Assembly (NCBI GenBank): GCA_028293725.1
Contig: JAQGOE010000308.1
Coordinates: 1 to 27,100 of the forward strand
Length of the DNA stretch: 27,100 nucleotides
Direction of reading: 5' to 3'
Source of the DNA: Gammaproteobacteria bacterium
GTDB lineage: Bacteria > Pseudomonadota > Gammaproteobacteria > Steroidobacterales > Steroidobacteraceae
The notes under the pieces were generated by a model, which was not told the origin of the DNA, did no database searches, and saw only the letters and a list, made by a program, of their open reading frames with translations. Within the stretch, counting starts at the first letter, position 1. The number at the start of each line of letters is the position of its first letter. Shown here one piece after another: positions 1 to 6,848 of the stretch. A program made the translations under genes and the position numbers.

Positions 1-503
1 TCGACCGCCTGCTTGACCAGGTCATCGGGAGCATCGGTGCGGCCGCCCTTGGCTGGCATCACGCCGGCGGTGCCTTGGAAGCCGTGGATGGCGTGGTCGT
101 AGAGAGCTGGAGAGCCCTTCGCAATGCGGGGTCCCCAGGCCGCCTTGTCGCCCGCTTTCGGTGCGCCGGCGATACCGGCACCATGGCAAGCACTGCAAGT
201 CTGCTGAAACAGCGCTTCCCCGGTCTTTGGCAATTCAGCGGTACCCGCTCCGGCCTGGGCGGTGTTGGCGGCATCCGCCTTGATCGCCATCGCGCTATTG
301 TCTTGCCCCGCCACAGCCACCTGCGCGAACGGCTGGATCCGCTGCTCCACGTTCGTGACGTAGCTGGCGTCTTCCACGACCTGCCTGTCCTGGGTCTCGC
401 TCGCCACGATGCGGGCAAGCGCGAACAGGCAAATGGCGATCGCTACCAGCAGGCCGATAACCATGCTGAATACGTTGAAGAAGTGGGTGTCCTGCTTGCT
501 CAC
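1..503 (-). CDS. Cytochrome c5-type monoheme c-type cytochrome (3' end off the window)
   Basis: A GTG start at 503 opens a frame that runs off the left edge after 167 codons. Residues 13-33 form a hydrophobic signal or anchor segment (VIGLLVAIAICLFAL). An Ala/Gln-rich linker follows, then the heme motif CSACH at residues 103-107 and a likely axial methionine at residue 149 (GVMPAKGG). This layout matches the cytochrome c5 family of small membrane-attached or periplasmic electron carriers. ATG-only ORF calling misses this frame; the ORFs listed over it on either strand are shadows. The GTG start is chosen because the frame has no upstream ATG and the hydrophobic segment begins directly after it. 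Function follows from the family; the oxidase it serves is not in the window. Confidence 0.85.
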   Translation of the reverse strand, partial: MSKQDTHFFNVFSMVIGLLVAIAICLFALARIVASETQDRQVVEDASYVTNVEQRIQPFAQVAVAGQDNSAMAIKADAANTAQAGAGTAELPKTGEALFQQTCSACHGAGIAGAPKAGDKAAWGPRIAKGSPALYDHAIHGFQGTAGVMPAKGGRTDAPDDLVKQAV

Positions 504-658
504 GATGTCATCCGCGTGGGGGGTGCGATTTAATGGCCGCGCAGTATAGCCGGGCGATGCGCCGGAGTGATACCCACGGCCGGTCGGGCACTAGTCGTCA
601 TGCTATATGTCCATAGTGGCTAGAGTCTGCGCCGGACAGGCACGGAGAACGCGATTTC

Positions 659-1144
659 ATGGAGCACAACCCGTACGCACCCACGAAAGCCGCTCTGAAC
701 GAGAGGCTCGCCGTTGACGATGACGCGGGCAGCGTCGACGGGAAGCGATTGGCTTCGCGCGGGCGGCGCATCACCAACCTGACGATCGATGACATTGTTT
801 ATTACCTGATCATTGCGGCGATCCTGGTACCGATCGGGGCCGCGGTGGGTGCCGAAACTCTGACCCAGTCATTCCTCGACATGTCCTTTGTCACTCGGTG
901 GCTGCTTTTCGGGGTCGTGCGGGTGGGGTACTACTTTTTGTGCGAGGCGACGACCGGTCGGACCGTCGGCAAACTGGTTTCCGGCACACGAGTTGTCACC
1001 GAATCCGGTGGCAAGCCGACGACCTTGCAGATCCTGCAGCGGTCACTCATCCGGTTGGTGCCCTTCGAGCCCTTTTCTTTCTTTGGGCCGTCGACCGGCT
1101 GGCATGACCGCTGGTCGAAGACGCGTGTGATTTTGACCCATTAG
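659..1144 (+). CDS. RDD family integral membrane protein
   Basis: The 161-residue protein starts with a polar region of about 45 residues that includes an RxxxxxIDD element at the usual position of the family's Arg-Asp-Asp signature. Two membrane segments follow at roughly residues 46-66 and 82-102. After them comes the conserved RDD continuation (TTGRTVGKLVSGTRVV) and the C-terminal WHDRWSKTRVI, which corresponds to the family's WHDxxxxTxVV ending. RDD proteins are small membrane proteins whose roles are mostly unknown; some have been linked to ion transport. It faces the convergent isomerase gene across a 28 bp gap and has no obvious operon partner. Family assignment is fairly sure, function is not. 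Confidence 0.8.
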   Translation: MEHNPYAPTKAALNERLAVDDDAGSVDGKRLASRGRRITNLTIDDIVYYLIIAAILVPIGAAVGAETLTQSFLDMSFVTRWLLFGVVRVGYYFLCEATTGRTVGKLVSGTRVVTESGGKPTTLQILQRSLIRLVPFEPFSFFGPSTGWHDRWSKTRVILTH

Positions 1145-1172
1145 GCGAGCGTTATTCAGGCAGGCTCCTCGC

Positions 1173-1817
1173 TCAGCTCGCGTCGGGCTGTAGCTCCGGC
1201 GCCGCCTTCGAGAAGGCCGGCAGAGATTCCAGATGCGCGCAGATGCCGCGCAGTGTTGGGTACGCCTCCAGGTCGCATTTGAAGCGGCGAGCGTTGTACA
1301 TCTGCGGCACGATGTAGATGTCGGCGAGTGTTACGGTCGTGCCAAACATGTGGCGACCATCGCCGGTGGCACGCTTTGCATCCTCTTCCAGGCCGCGAAA
1401 TCCCGTACCCATCCAATGGTGATACCAGGCGTTCACCGTGTCTTCGTCCAGCGCGAGCGGCGAGCGCAGATAGTTCAGGACGCGCAGATTGTTGAGTGGA
1501 TGCATGTCGCAGGCGACCGCGAGAGCCATCGCTCGAACGCGGGCCCGATCCGCCGGCGAGCTTGGTAACAGCGGCGGGTCGGGATGGGTCTCGTCCAGGT
1601 ATTCAATGATCGCCAGCGATTGGGCGATCGTCGTGCCGTCGTGTACGAGCGCGGGGACGAGGCCTTGTGGATTGATGGCGAGGAATTCCGGAGCGCGGTG
1701 TGCCGGAGCCGGGGGCCGCAAGTCGATGTAGGCGGGCTCGTAGGCGATACCCTTGAGGTTGAGGGCGATGCGCGCTCGAAATGCCGCGGAGCTGCGGAAG
1801 TAGGTGTAGAGCTTCAT
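1173..1817 (-). CDS. maiA: Zeta-class GST: maleylacetoacetate / maleylpyruvate isomerase
   Basis: This 214-residue protein has the glutathione S-transferase fold of the zeta class. The N-terminal thioredoxin-like domain begins MKLYTYFRSSAAFRARIAL, with the SS pair (residues 9-10) at the position of the glutathione-activating serine. QSLAIIEYLDE is the gamma-glutamyl-binding region. The helical C-terminal domain carries ACDMHPLNNLRVL and TLADIYIVPQ. These enzymes use glutathione to isomerise cis to trans double bonds in ring-cleavage products of homogentisate or gentisate. The gene lies 54 bp downstream of the FAH-family hydrolase on the same strand, so the two probably form an operon. Because that partner resembles fumarylpyruvate hydrolases, the real substrate may be maleylpyruvate (gentisate route). 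No ring-cleaving dioxygenase is in the window. Confidence 0.86.
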   Translation of the reverse strand: MKLYTYFRSSAAFRARIALNLKGIAYEPAYIDLRPPAPAHRAPEFLAINPQGLVPALVHDGTTIAQSLAIIEYLDETHPDPPLLPSSPADRARVRAMALAVACDMHPLNNLRVLNYLRSPLALDEDTVNAWYHHWMGTGFRGLEEDAKRATGDGRHMFGTTVTLADIYIVPQMYNARRFKCDLEAYPTLRGICAHLESLPAFSKAAPELQPDAS

Positions 1818-1871
1818 GCGTGGTGTCGGATGTTGGATAGCAGTTGCTGCGTGCCGCGTCAGATCGGAGTG

Positions 1872-2564
1872 TCAGGTTGCGGCTGCGATGGTGTTGCGTA
1901 GATCCTCCAGCCCCTCGATGCCGCCTTCGATCCGGTCGCCGGGTTTGAGCGCGCCGACGCCGGAAGGCGTGCCGGTGAAGATGAGGTCGCCAGGCTTGAG
2001 CTCGAACAGGGTCGACAGCTCTGCGATCACCTCCGGTACAGTCCAGATCAATTCAGCGATGTCCGAGTCCTGGCGCAGTTGCCCGTTCACGGCCAGCCAG
2101 ATTCTGCCTTTCGATACATGGCCACGCGACGCGGGTCGGATGGCCGCTAACGGCGCCGAACAGTCGAACGCCTTGCTGGTGTCCCAGGGCAGGCCCTTCT
2201 TTTTCGACTCGGTCTGCAGGTCGCGCCGGGTGAGATCGTTGCCGACGGCGTAGCCGAATACATGCTCGAGCGCGCGATCTTTCTGAATGTCACGACCGCC
2301 GCGGCCGATCGCGATCACCAGCTCGATCTCGTGATGCAGATTGGACGTACGGGCTGGATAAGGTATGGCGGCGTCGTTCGCCGTCACAGCGTCGGGCGGC
2401 TTGGTGAAAAACACTGGCGGCTCGCGCTCGTCGCCCCCCATCTCGCGCACATGCTCGGCGTAATTCCGTCCGACGCAGTAGATGCGGTGGATTGGGAAAC
2501 GCTGCGTGCTGCCGGAAATCGCGGCGCTCGGCGCGGCGGGTGGCGGAAAGGCAAAGTCGGTCAT
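1872..2564 (-). CDS. FAH-family hydrolase, fumarylpyruvate hydrolase-like
   Basis: The 230-residue protein has the single FAH domain. [17 protein letters not shown] (residues 27-43) is the family's entry motif. E79 and E81 ([11 protein letters not shown]) with D110 ([10 protein letters not shown]) are the expected divalent-metal ligands, and [16 protein letters not shown] is near the C terminus. FAH enzymes cut a C-C bond of fumarylacetoacetate or fumarylpyruvate. The short N terminus and the [20 protein letters not shown] context are closest to what I recall of fumarylpyruvate hydrolases of the gentisate pathway. The frame is open to 2630, but I chose the ATG at 2564: it begins directly before the conserved region and leaves 82 bp to the divergent thioesterase gene instead of 16. 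The isomerase follows in the same direction. Confidence 0.85.
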   Translation of the reverse strand: MTDFAFPPPAAPSAAISGSTQRFPIHRIYCVGRNYAEHVREMGGDEREPPVFFTKPPDAVTANDAAIPYPARTSNLHHEIELVIAIGRGGRDIQKDRALEHVFGYAVGNDLTRRDLQTESKKKGLPWDTSKAFDCSAPLAAIRPASRGHVSKGRIWLAVNGQLRQDSDIAELIWTVPEVIAELSTLFELKPGDLIFTGTPSGVGALKPGDRIEGGIEGLEDLRNTIAAAT

Positions 2565-2646
2565 CGGAGTGCTCGGTGCGGCAAGGAACCGCCAGATTGC
2601 CATCGAAGGCAGGTCGTCCGAAAGCGGCATCGGCTAAACTAGGCTC

Positions 2647-3087
2647 ATGACAACCGGCAGCAAGCCCATCTGGCGCGTACAGGCCACGCCCGAGCAATTG
2701 ATGGAACGCGCGCGCAATACGCTGGCCGAGCATCTCGGCATTCGCGTGACGGAGATCGGACCGGATTACCTGCGGGCGACCATGCCGGTCAATTCGCACA
2801 CGCATCAACCGAGCGGCATTCTGCATGGTGGCGCGTCGGTCGCGTTGGCGGAGACCGTCGGCAGCCTCGCTGCGAATCTATGCGTGGATTTCGAGAAGTA
2901 CGTGTGCGTTGGGCAGGAAATCAACGCCAACCACGTGCGCTCTGCGGCGTCGGGACTGGTCACCGGGACCGCTCGCCCGTTTCACATCGGGGGCAGAAGT
3001 CAGGTTTGGGGCATCGAGATTCGCGATGAGAACGACAAGCTCGTTTGCGTGTCGCGCCTCACGATGGCCGTGGTGGAACGCAAGTAG
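2647..3087 (+). CDS. Hotdog-fold thioesterase (PaaI / YdiI family)
   Basis: The 146-residue single hotdog domain carries the signature QPSGILHGGASVALAETVGS (residues 54-73). E69 is the expected catalytic glutamate and H60-G61-G62 form the turn preceding the catalytic helix. Length and motif fit acyl-CoA thioesterases of the PaaI/YdiI group, which hydrolyse aryl- or acyl-CoA in the cytoplasm; the substrate cannot be read from the sequence. It diverges from the FAH-isomerase pair, so it may take part in the same aromatic catabolism, but this is context only. A TAAACT hexamer at 2635-2640 ends six bases before the ATG and no Shine-Dalgarno is obvious, so a leaderless transcript is possible. Confidence 0.85.
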   Translation: MTTGSKPIWRVQATPEQLMERARNTLAEHLGIRVTEIGPDYLRATMPVNSHTHQPSGILHGGASVALAETVGSLAANLCVDFEKYVCVGQEINANHVRSAASGLVTGTARPFHIGGRSQVWGIEIRDENDKLVCVSRLTMAVVERK

Positions 3088-3138
3088 AGACGAGCGTTTC
3101 GTCGTGAAGCATGGTTTGCTTGCGGAGGTATGCTGGTC

Positions 3139-3567
3139 ATGGCAGACAATCTGAGCTCGGGCGCGGCTGGAATGGCGCCTGCCGTGGATGAGACGCTGAT
3201 CAGTTACACGCATGTGATTTACGGTCTGCATGCGTTCTCGGTGCTGGTGGGTATCACCACAGGCGCGACCATCGTCGGCTATTTCATTTGCGGAATTCCG
3301 TCGATCGTTGCCGTGATCATGAACTACGCGCGGCGCAGCGAGACCCGGGGCACCTTTCTCGAGTCACACTTCCGGTGGCAGATCCGGACCTTCTGGTTCG
3401 CGGTGTTATGGACTCTGGTCATCTGGGCGGTGACGCTGCCGCTGTGGCTCGTTCTGATTGGTATTCCGCTCACCTTGGTTGGGTTCGCAATCCTGGGGCT
3501 CTGGATCGTTTACCGTGTGTTGCGGGGCTGGCTGGCTTTGCGCGATCGTAGGCCGATGTACGTATGA
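3139..3567 (+). CDS. Small integral membrane protein (DUF4870-like)
   Basis: The 142-residue protein has about three hydrophobic segments: residues ~25-60, ~75-100 and ~100-125 from the chosen start. A conserved-looking block, ESHFRWQIRTFWF, lies between them, as in the DUF4870-like membrane protein group. Function is unknown. The frame also has an ATG at 3130, but GGAGG at 3124-3128 is only one base from it and ten bases from the ATG at 3139, so the latter is the likely start. The stop codon overlaps the start of the LptM lipoprotein gene by four bases (ATGA), which implies translational coupling. Confidence 0.7.
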   Translation: MADNLSSGAAGMAPAVDETLISYTHVIYGLHAFSVLVGITTGATIVGYFICGIPSIVAVIMNYARRSETRGTFLESHFRWQIRTFWFAVLWTLVIWAVTLPLWLVLIGIPLTLVGFAILGLWIVYRVLRGWLALRDRRPMYV

Positions 3568-3827
3568 AACAGTTGGGTTGGATTTTTATTGTTGGCGCGA
3601 GTGTTGCCCTGGGCGGCTGCGGCATGAAGGGGCCGTTGTTCCTGCCTGATAAGAACGCGTCGGTTGTCACGCGGCCGGGTACCTCCGGCACGACTACGCC
3701 ACCGGCTCAGACGGCACCGGCGCCAGCTCCCGGCGATACGACGCCGCCGACACCGTCGACGCCCAAGCCGCCGCAAGACAAGGATAAGGACGACTCGCAG
3801 TCGACGAGTTCGACGCCGAAGAGTTGA
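3564..3827 (+). CDS. lptM: LptM-like outer-membrane lipoprotein
   Basis: The 87-residue protein has a short signal peptide ending in the lipobox LGGC (lipidated C19), followed immediately by CGMKGPLFLP. CGxKGPLxxP is the hallmark of the LptM (YifL) family, which helps LptD reach its functional disulfide form in the outer-membrane LPS translocon. The rest (residues ~35-87) is a low-complexity Pro/Thr/Ala/Lys tail that is probably disordered. The start overlaps the end of the preceding membrane-protein gene. In many proteobacteria lptM sits next to lysA or dapF; neither is present here. The family call rests on the motif and size. Confidence 0.85.
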   Translation: MKQLGWIFIVGASVALGGCGMKGPLFLPDKNASVVTRPGTSGTTTPPAQTAPAPAPGDTTPPTPSTPKPPQDKDKDDSQSTSSTPKS

Positions 3828-3889
3828 GAGTCGCGCGGCGATGCCGATAGTGCGACGCTCGATGTGTCCGAAGCCGGCTCGATAGCGCC

Positions 3890-5179
3890 TCAGGTCCGAA
3901 CGAGCCCGCTCAGCGCTTTCGCTGCGCCGCTATCCGGAAACACCGTGGTGTCGAGCGCGCGCGCAGGGATCAACAGGTGTTCTTCCATCACGCCCTTCAG
4001 CACCGACCGCATATCCAGCGTCGGCATGAGGTCGCGGCCCTGATAGAGCGCGCGGCTCGAGAGACCGGGCCAGTCTGCGATTACTCGCCCACCACGCACC
4101 GCCCCGCCGACGAGAAACGCCGCGGTGGCCGTGCCGTGATCGGTCCCGCGTGTGCCGTTTATCGCGGCGGTTCGGCCGAATTCAGTCGCCAGCAGTACGG
4201 CGGTGTCATTCCATACGGGACCGAGTTGCTGTTTGAGGGTGCGGAGCCCGGAATCGAGAGCCGCGAGTCGGCCCGCCAACTGGCCCTGGGCGGCGCCTTC
4301 GTTCGCGTGAGTATCCCAACCGGTGGTGTCGAACACAGCAACCTTGGGACCGTCGTCACGGCGCAGGAATTCCGCCGCCGCGTGGATGACCTCTGCGTAG
4401 CGGGCGCCCCCACCGCGGGCGGCTTCCAGCTTGTTGCGGGGGTTGGGGGCCAAGGTGCTGGCGCGGTCGTCGACGGCACCAACAGGGCTCACAGCGCCGC
4501 TCGTATTCATCGTGTCGCCGGCGCTCATCATTGGCGAATCCGCGATTGCATCGGCCGCAAGCGCGTCGGCGAGACGGGCCGCGAGCACGGGATCGCCGGA
4601 GTACAAATCGGTTATTCGCTCGAGTGTGTCCTCGTCGAGCGCAGCCAGCTTCGACGGCGACCAAGACGTTACCGCCGCCGGGCCGCGCATGACCAAAGGG
4701 GTATTCTGGCCCAGCGCAACACCCAACTCCGCCTCGGAAACGCGCCCTTCCGGGATAGCGGCCAGCGCGCGGTTGAGCCAACCGCTCTGCGCCGCGTGCG
4801 CGCGCACGTAACCGCTTTCCAACACATCTTGTCCGTCGAAATGTGAGCGCTCCCGATACGGGCTGGCGATCGCATGAAACACGATGAGTTCGCGAGCGCC
4901 GAACGACTCGCTGAGAAAGGTCAGCGAAGGATGCAGCCCAAACAAATCGTTCAGGGGCAATATGCTGTTAGCTGGCATCGCGAGGTCGCGCCGCAGGCTG
5001 GCGTAGTCGCGGTCGCCGTGGGGCGGTGCGGCTGCGAGGCCGTCGAGCGCCCCGCGAAGGATGACGAAGACGAAGCGCGATTTGCCGGTTGTCGTGGTAT
5101 TGGCGAAGGAGAGCCGTGAGGTCAGCAGGGCGCCACCCGCGGCGAGCGTACCGGCTGTCAGAAAGTCGCGTCGTTTCAT
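3890..5179 (-). CDS. DUF1501 secreted protein with Tat signal
   Basis: The 429-residue protein opens with a twin-arginine signal, MKRRDFLTAGTLAAGG, and a likely cleavage site after about residue 26. The body matches the DUF1501 family, which resembles alkaline-phosphatase/sulfatase folds: FVFVILRGALDGLAA near the N terminus, FDTTGWDTHANEG in the middle, and ATEFGRTAAINGTRGTDHGTA towards the end, with the Asp/His residues typical of a metal site. The enzymatic activity of the family is not established. It lies 18 bp downstream of the DUF1800 gene on the same strand, a pairing seen across many bacteria, so the two products probably act together in the periplasm. Confidence 0.88.
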   Translation of the reverse strand: MKRRDFLTAGTLAAGGALLTSRLSFANTTTTGKSRFVFVILRGALDGLAAAPPHGDRDYASLRRDLAMPANSILPLNDLFGLHPSLTFLSESFGARELIVFHAIASPYRERSHFDGQDVLESGYVRAHAAQSGWLNRALAAIPEGRVSEAELGVALGQNTPLVMRGPAAVTSWSPSKLAALDEDTLERITDLYSGDPVLAARLADALAADAIADSPMMSAGDTMNTSGAVSPVGAVDDRASTLAPNPRNKLEAARGGGARYAEVIHAAAEFLRRDDGPKVAVFDTTGWDTHANEGAAQGQLAGRLAALDSGLRTLKQQLGPVWNDTAVLLATEFGRTAAINGTRGTDHGTATAAFLVGGAVRGGRVIADWPGLSSRALYQGRDLMPTLDMRSVLKGVMEEHLLIPARALDTTVFPDSGAAKALSGLVRT

Positions 5180-5197
5180 CGGAAAGCCTCGTGCGTG

Positions 5198-6613
5198 TCA
5201 GCGCCGCATGAACTCGGGTGCAGCCATCAGAAGGGTCATGGCTTGCGAACCACTCGCCGCTCGGGCGATCGCAGTACGGGTCGTATTAGTCAGCGTGTCG
5301 CCTAGAAGCTGCGGAGCGAGTTCCGCGGCGTCGCGCCGGTTGCCAAGCCTCTGTCCTACGGCGTCTGCCCACTCGATGCGTTTCATGAGTGCCGAAGAGC
5401 CGTCCCAGTCGGCGCTGCGATCGGGCCACCCAGCCGGAGAGCCGGGGCCATAAGTGCGCTGTCCGAGAAGATCGAAAGGCGCGAGCGGCGCGCGGACATT
5501 CTCCAATGGAATCTGCAGGCCACGAAAACTGGAGATAATGTAATCGGACGGCGTTTTGTACTTCGCGAGCGGTTGCGTCCAGGCGTCCGGGGCGTCGATG
5601 ACGGCGCGATAGACGCTCGGCAGGTGGCCGCCACTGCTCATATAGGCTTGTGCGATTCGATCGACAGCTTTGCTGGGCGGGTCGTCGGCAATGAAATGGC
5701 GCGCGAGCTTGGTAGCGATGAAGCGCGCGGTGGAGTGATTGCTGGCTAAGTCGTGCAGGACCGCGACACCCTGGTCATAACCGGTATCCGGGTAGCGTTT
5801 ACCCAGGACGACCTTCGGGCCGGGCTCGTGCAGTTCGGCGCGGAAGGTGAACTTCCCAGGCTCGCCCTGTGGTCGGCGGCCCTGCTCCCCGCCAATCGAC
5901 CAGCCCGTGATCACCTCTGCATAACTCGTAACATCGGCCTGCGTGTAACCGCCCCCGACACCTAACGTGTGCAGCTCCAGGGTTTCGCGCGCGAGATTCT
6001 CGTTGATGCCGATCTTGCGCTCGATGTGCCGACGACCCACGTTTCGCGCCGCCTTGGAGTTCGGTCCGACGGACAGATGGTTATCGAGATAGAGCAGCAT
6101 GGCCGGGTGTCTTTCGACCGCCAGCAACAGGTCGCCAAAGTTGCCGAGGACGTTGGGACGAATGGCTTCACGCTCGAGGCTTCCAGCAAGCCCGAGCAGC
6201 AGATTCTTATCGACGGAGACGGCGAAGTGATTCGTCCAGAACTGCGTGACCCGCTCGATGAAGGGTCGATCGGTGCCCACCGCCTGCTTGAATCGGGCCG
6301 TCGCCTCCTCGATATAGATGGGACGCAGCAGTTGTGGCACTTTCATGAGCGCGGCGACTGCCTGGGCCCCCTCCGCGCCGTCGCCGGATGCAGTTGCTTG
6401 TCGCGAGGCGCGAAGTTCCCTGCGCACATCCAACGCTTCTACGAGGATGTCGGAGGAAGTTCGTAGCTGCGAATCCCTCAGCTGCGGGGGTGCGTCCTCG
6501 AGCTGCGTGCCGAGCCAGTCGCGACCGTTGCCGCCGATGGTATCGAGCTCGCCGGGTCGGGCGCCGAGCCCGAACCGATTGGCCGCAATGGCGGACGTGA
6601 GCCGCTCGAGCAT
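5198..6613 (-). CDS. DUF1800 family protein
   Basis: The 471-residue protein has the features of DUF1800: AANRFGLGARPGELD near the N terminus, RVTQFWTNHFAVSVDKN, ENLARETLELHTLGVGGGYTQADV in the centre, and TKLARHFIADDPP followed by a DAWTQPLAKYKTPSDYI block. Function is not established; the family is nearly always found with DUF1501, as here. The ATG at 6613 is preceded by GAGGGG nine bases upstream, which supports this start. No signal peptide is evident at this N terminus. It is the first gene of a leftward operon diverging from polA, with 235 bp between the two start codons. Confidence 0.87.
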   Translation of the reverse strand: MLERLTSAIAANRFGLGARPGELDTIGGNGRDWLGTQLEDAPPQLRDSQLRTSSDILVEALDVRRELRASRQATASGDGAEGAQAVAALMKVPQLLRPIYIEEATARFKQAVGTDRPFIERVTQFWTNHFAVSVDKNLLLGLAGSLEREAIRPNVLGNFGDLLLAVERHPAMLLYLDNHLSVGPNSKAARNVGRRHIERKIGINENLARETLELHTLGVGGGYTQADVTSYAEVITGWSIGGEQGRRPQGEPGKFTFRAELHEPGPKVVLGKRYPDTGYDQGVAVLHDLASNHSTARFIATKLARHFIADDPPSKAVDRIAQAYMSSGGHLPSVYRAVIDAPDAWTQPLAKYKTPSDYIISSFRGLQIPLENVRAPLAPFDLLGQRTYGPGSPAGWPDRSADWDGSSALMKRIEWADAVGQRLGNRRDAAELAPQLLGDTLTNTTRTAIARAASGSQAMTLLMAAPEFMRR

Positions 6614-6848
6614 TTGTGTAAACCCCTCGGGGCGGATTCCGATGCAGATGCCCGTATAGCGCGGCAGTCGGCAGCCGGTTGACCTGTGCGCCGGTAGGCC
6701 GCCGCCCCCGGTACGCCGGACGCCCGGCCCACCGCTGCGCTGGCTCGATCGCCGCCCGCCGGAACGCGGGCGCGGCAGCGGCGCCGCCGAAGGAGAACTG
6801 TTTCACAAGTCCGGTATACTTCCGGCCCGCCCGAGTTTGATTTATTCC

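Noticed and set aside
75..533. Plus-strand frame of 152 codons at the left edge
   Set aside because: The minus strand encodes a cytochrome c5 with a signal segment, CSACH and the methionine motif; the plus frame has no support.
3977..4846. Long plus-strand frame (289 codons) opposite the DUF1501 gene
   Set aside because: It is antisense to a well-supported gene, composed of Arg/Gly-rich sequence with no domain or ribosome binding site, and typical of shadow frames in GC-rich DNA.
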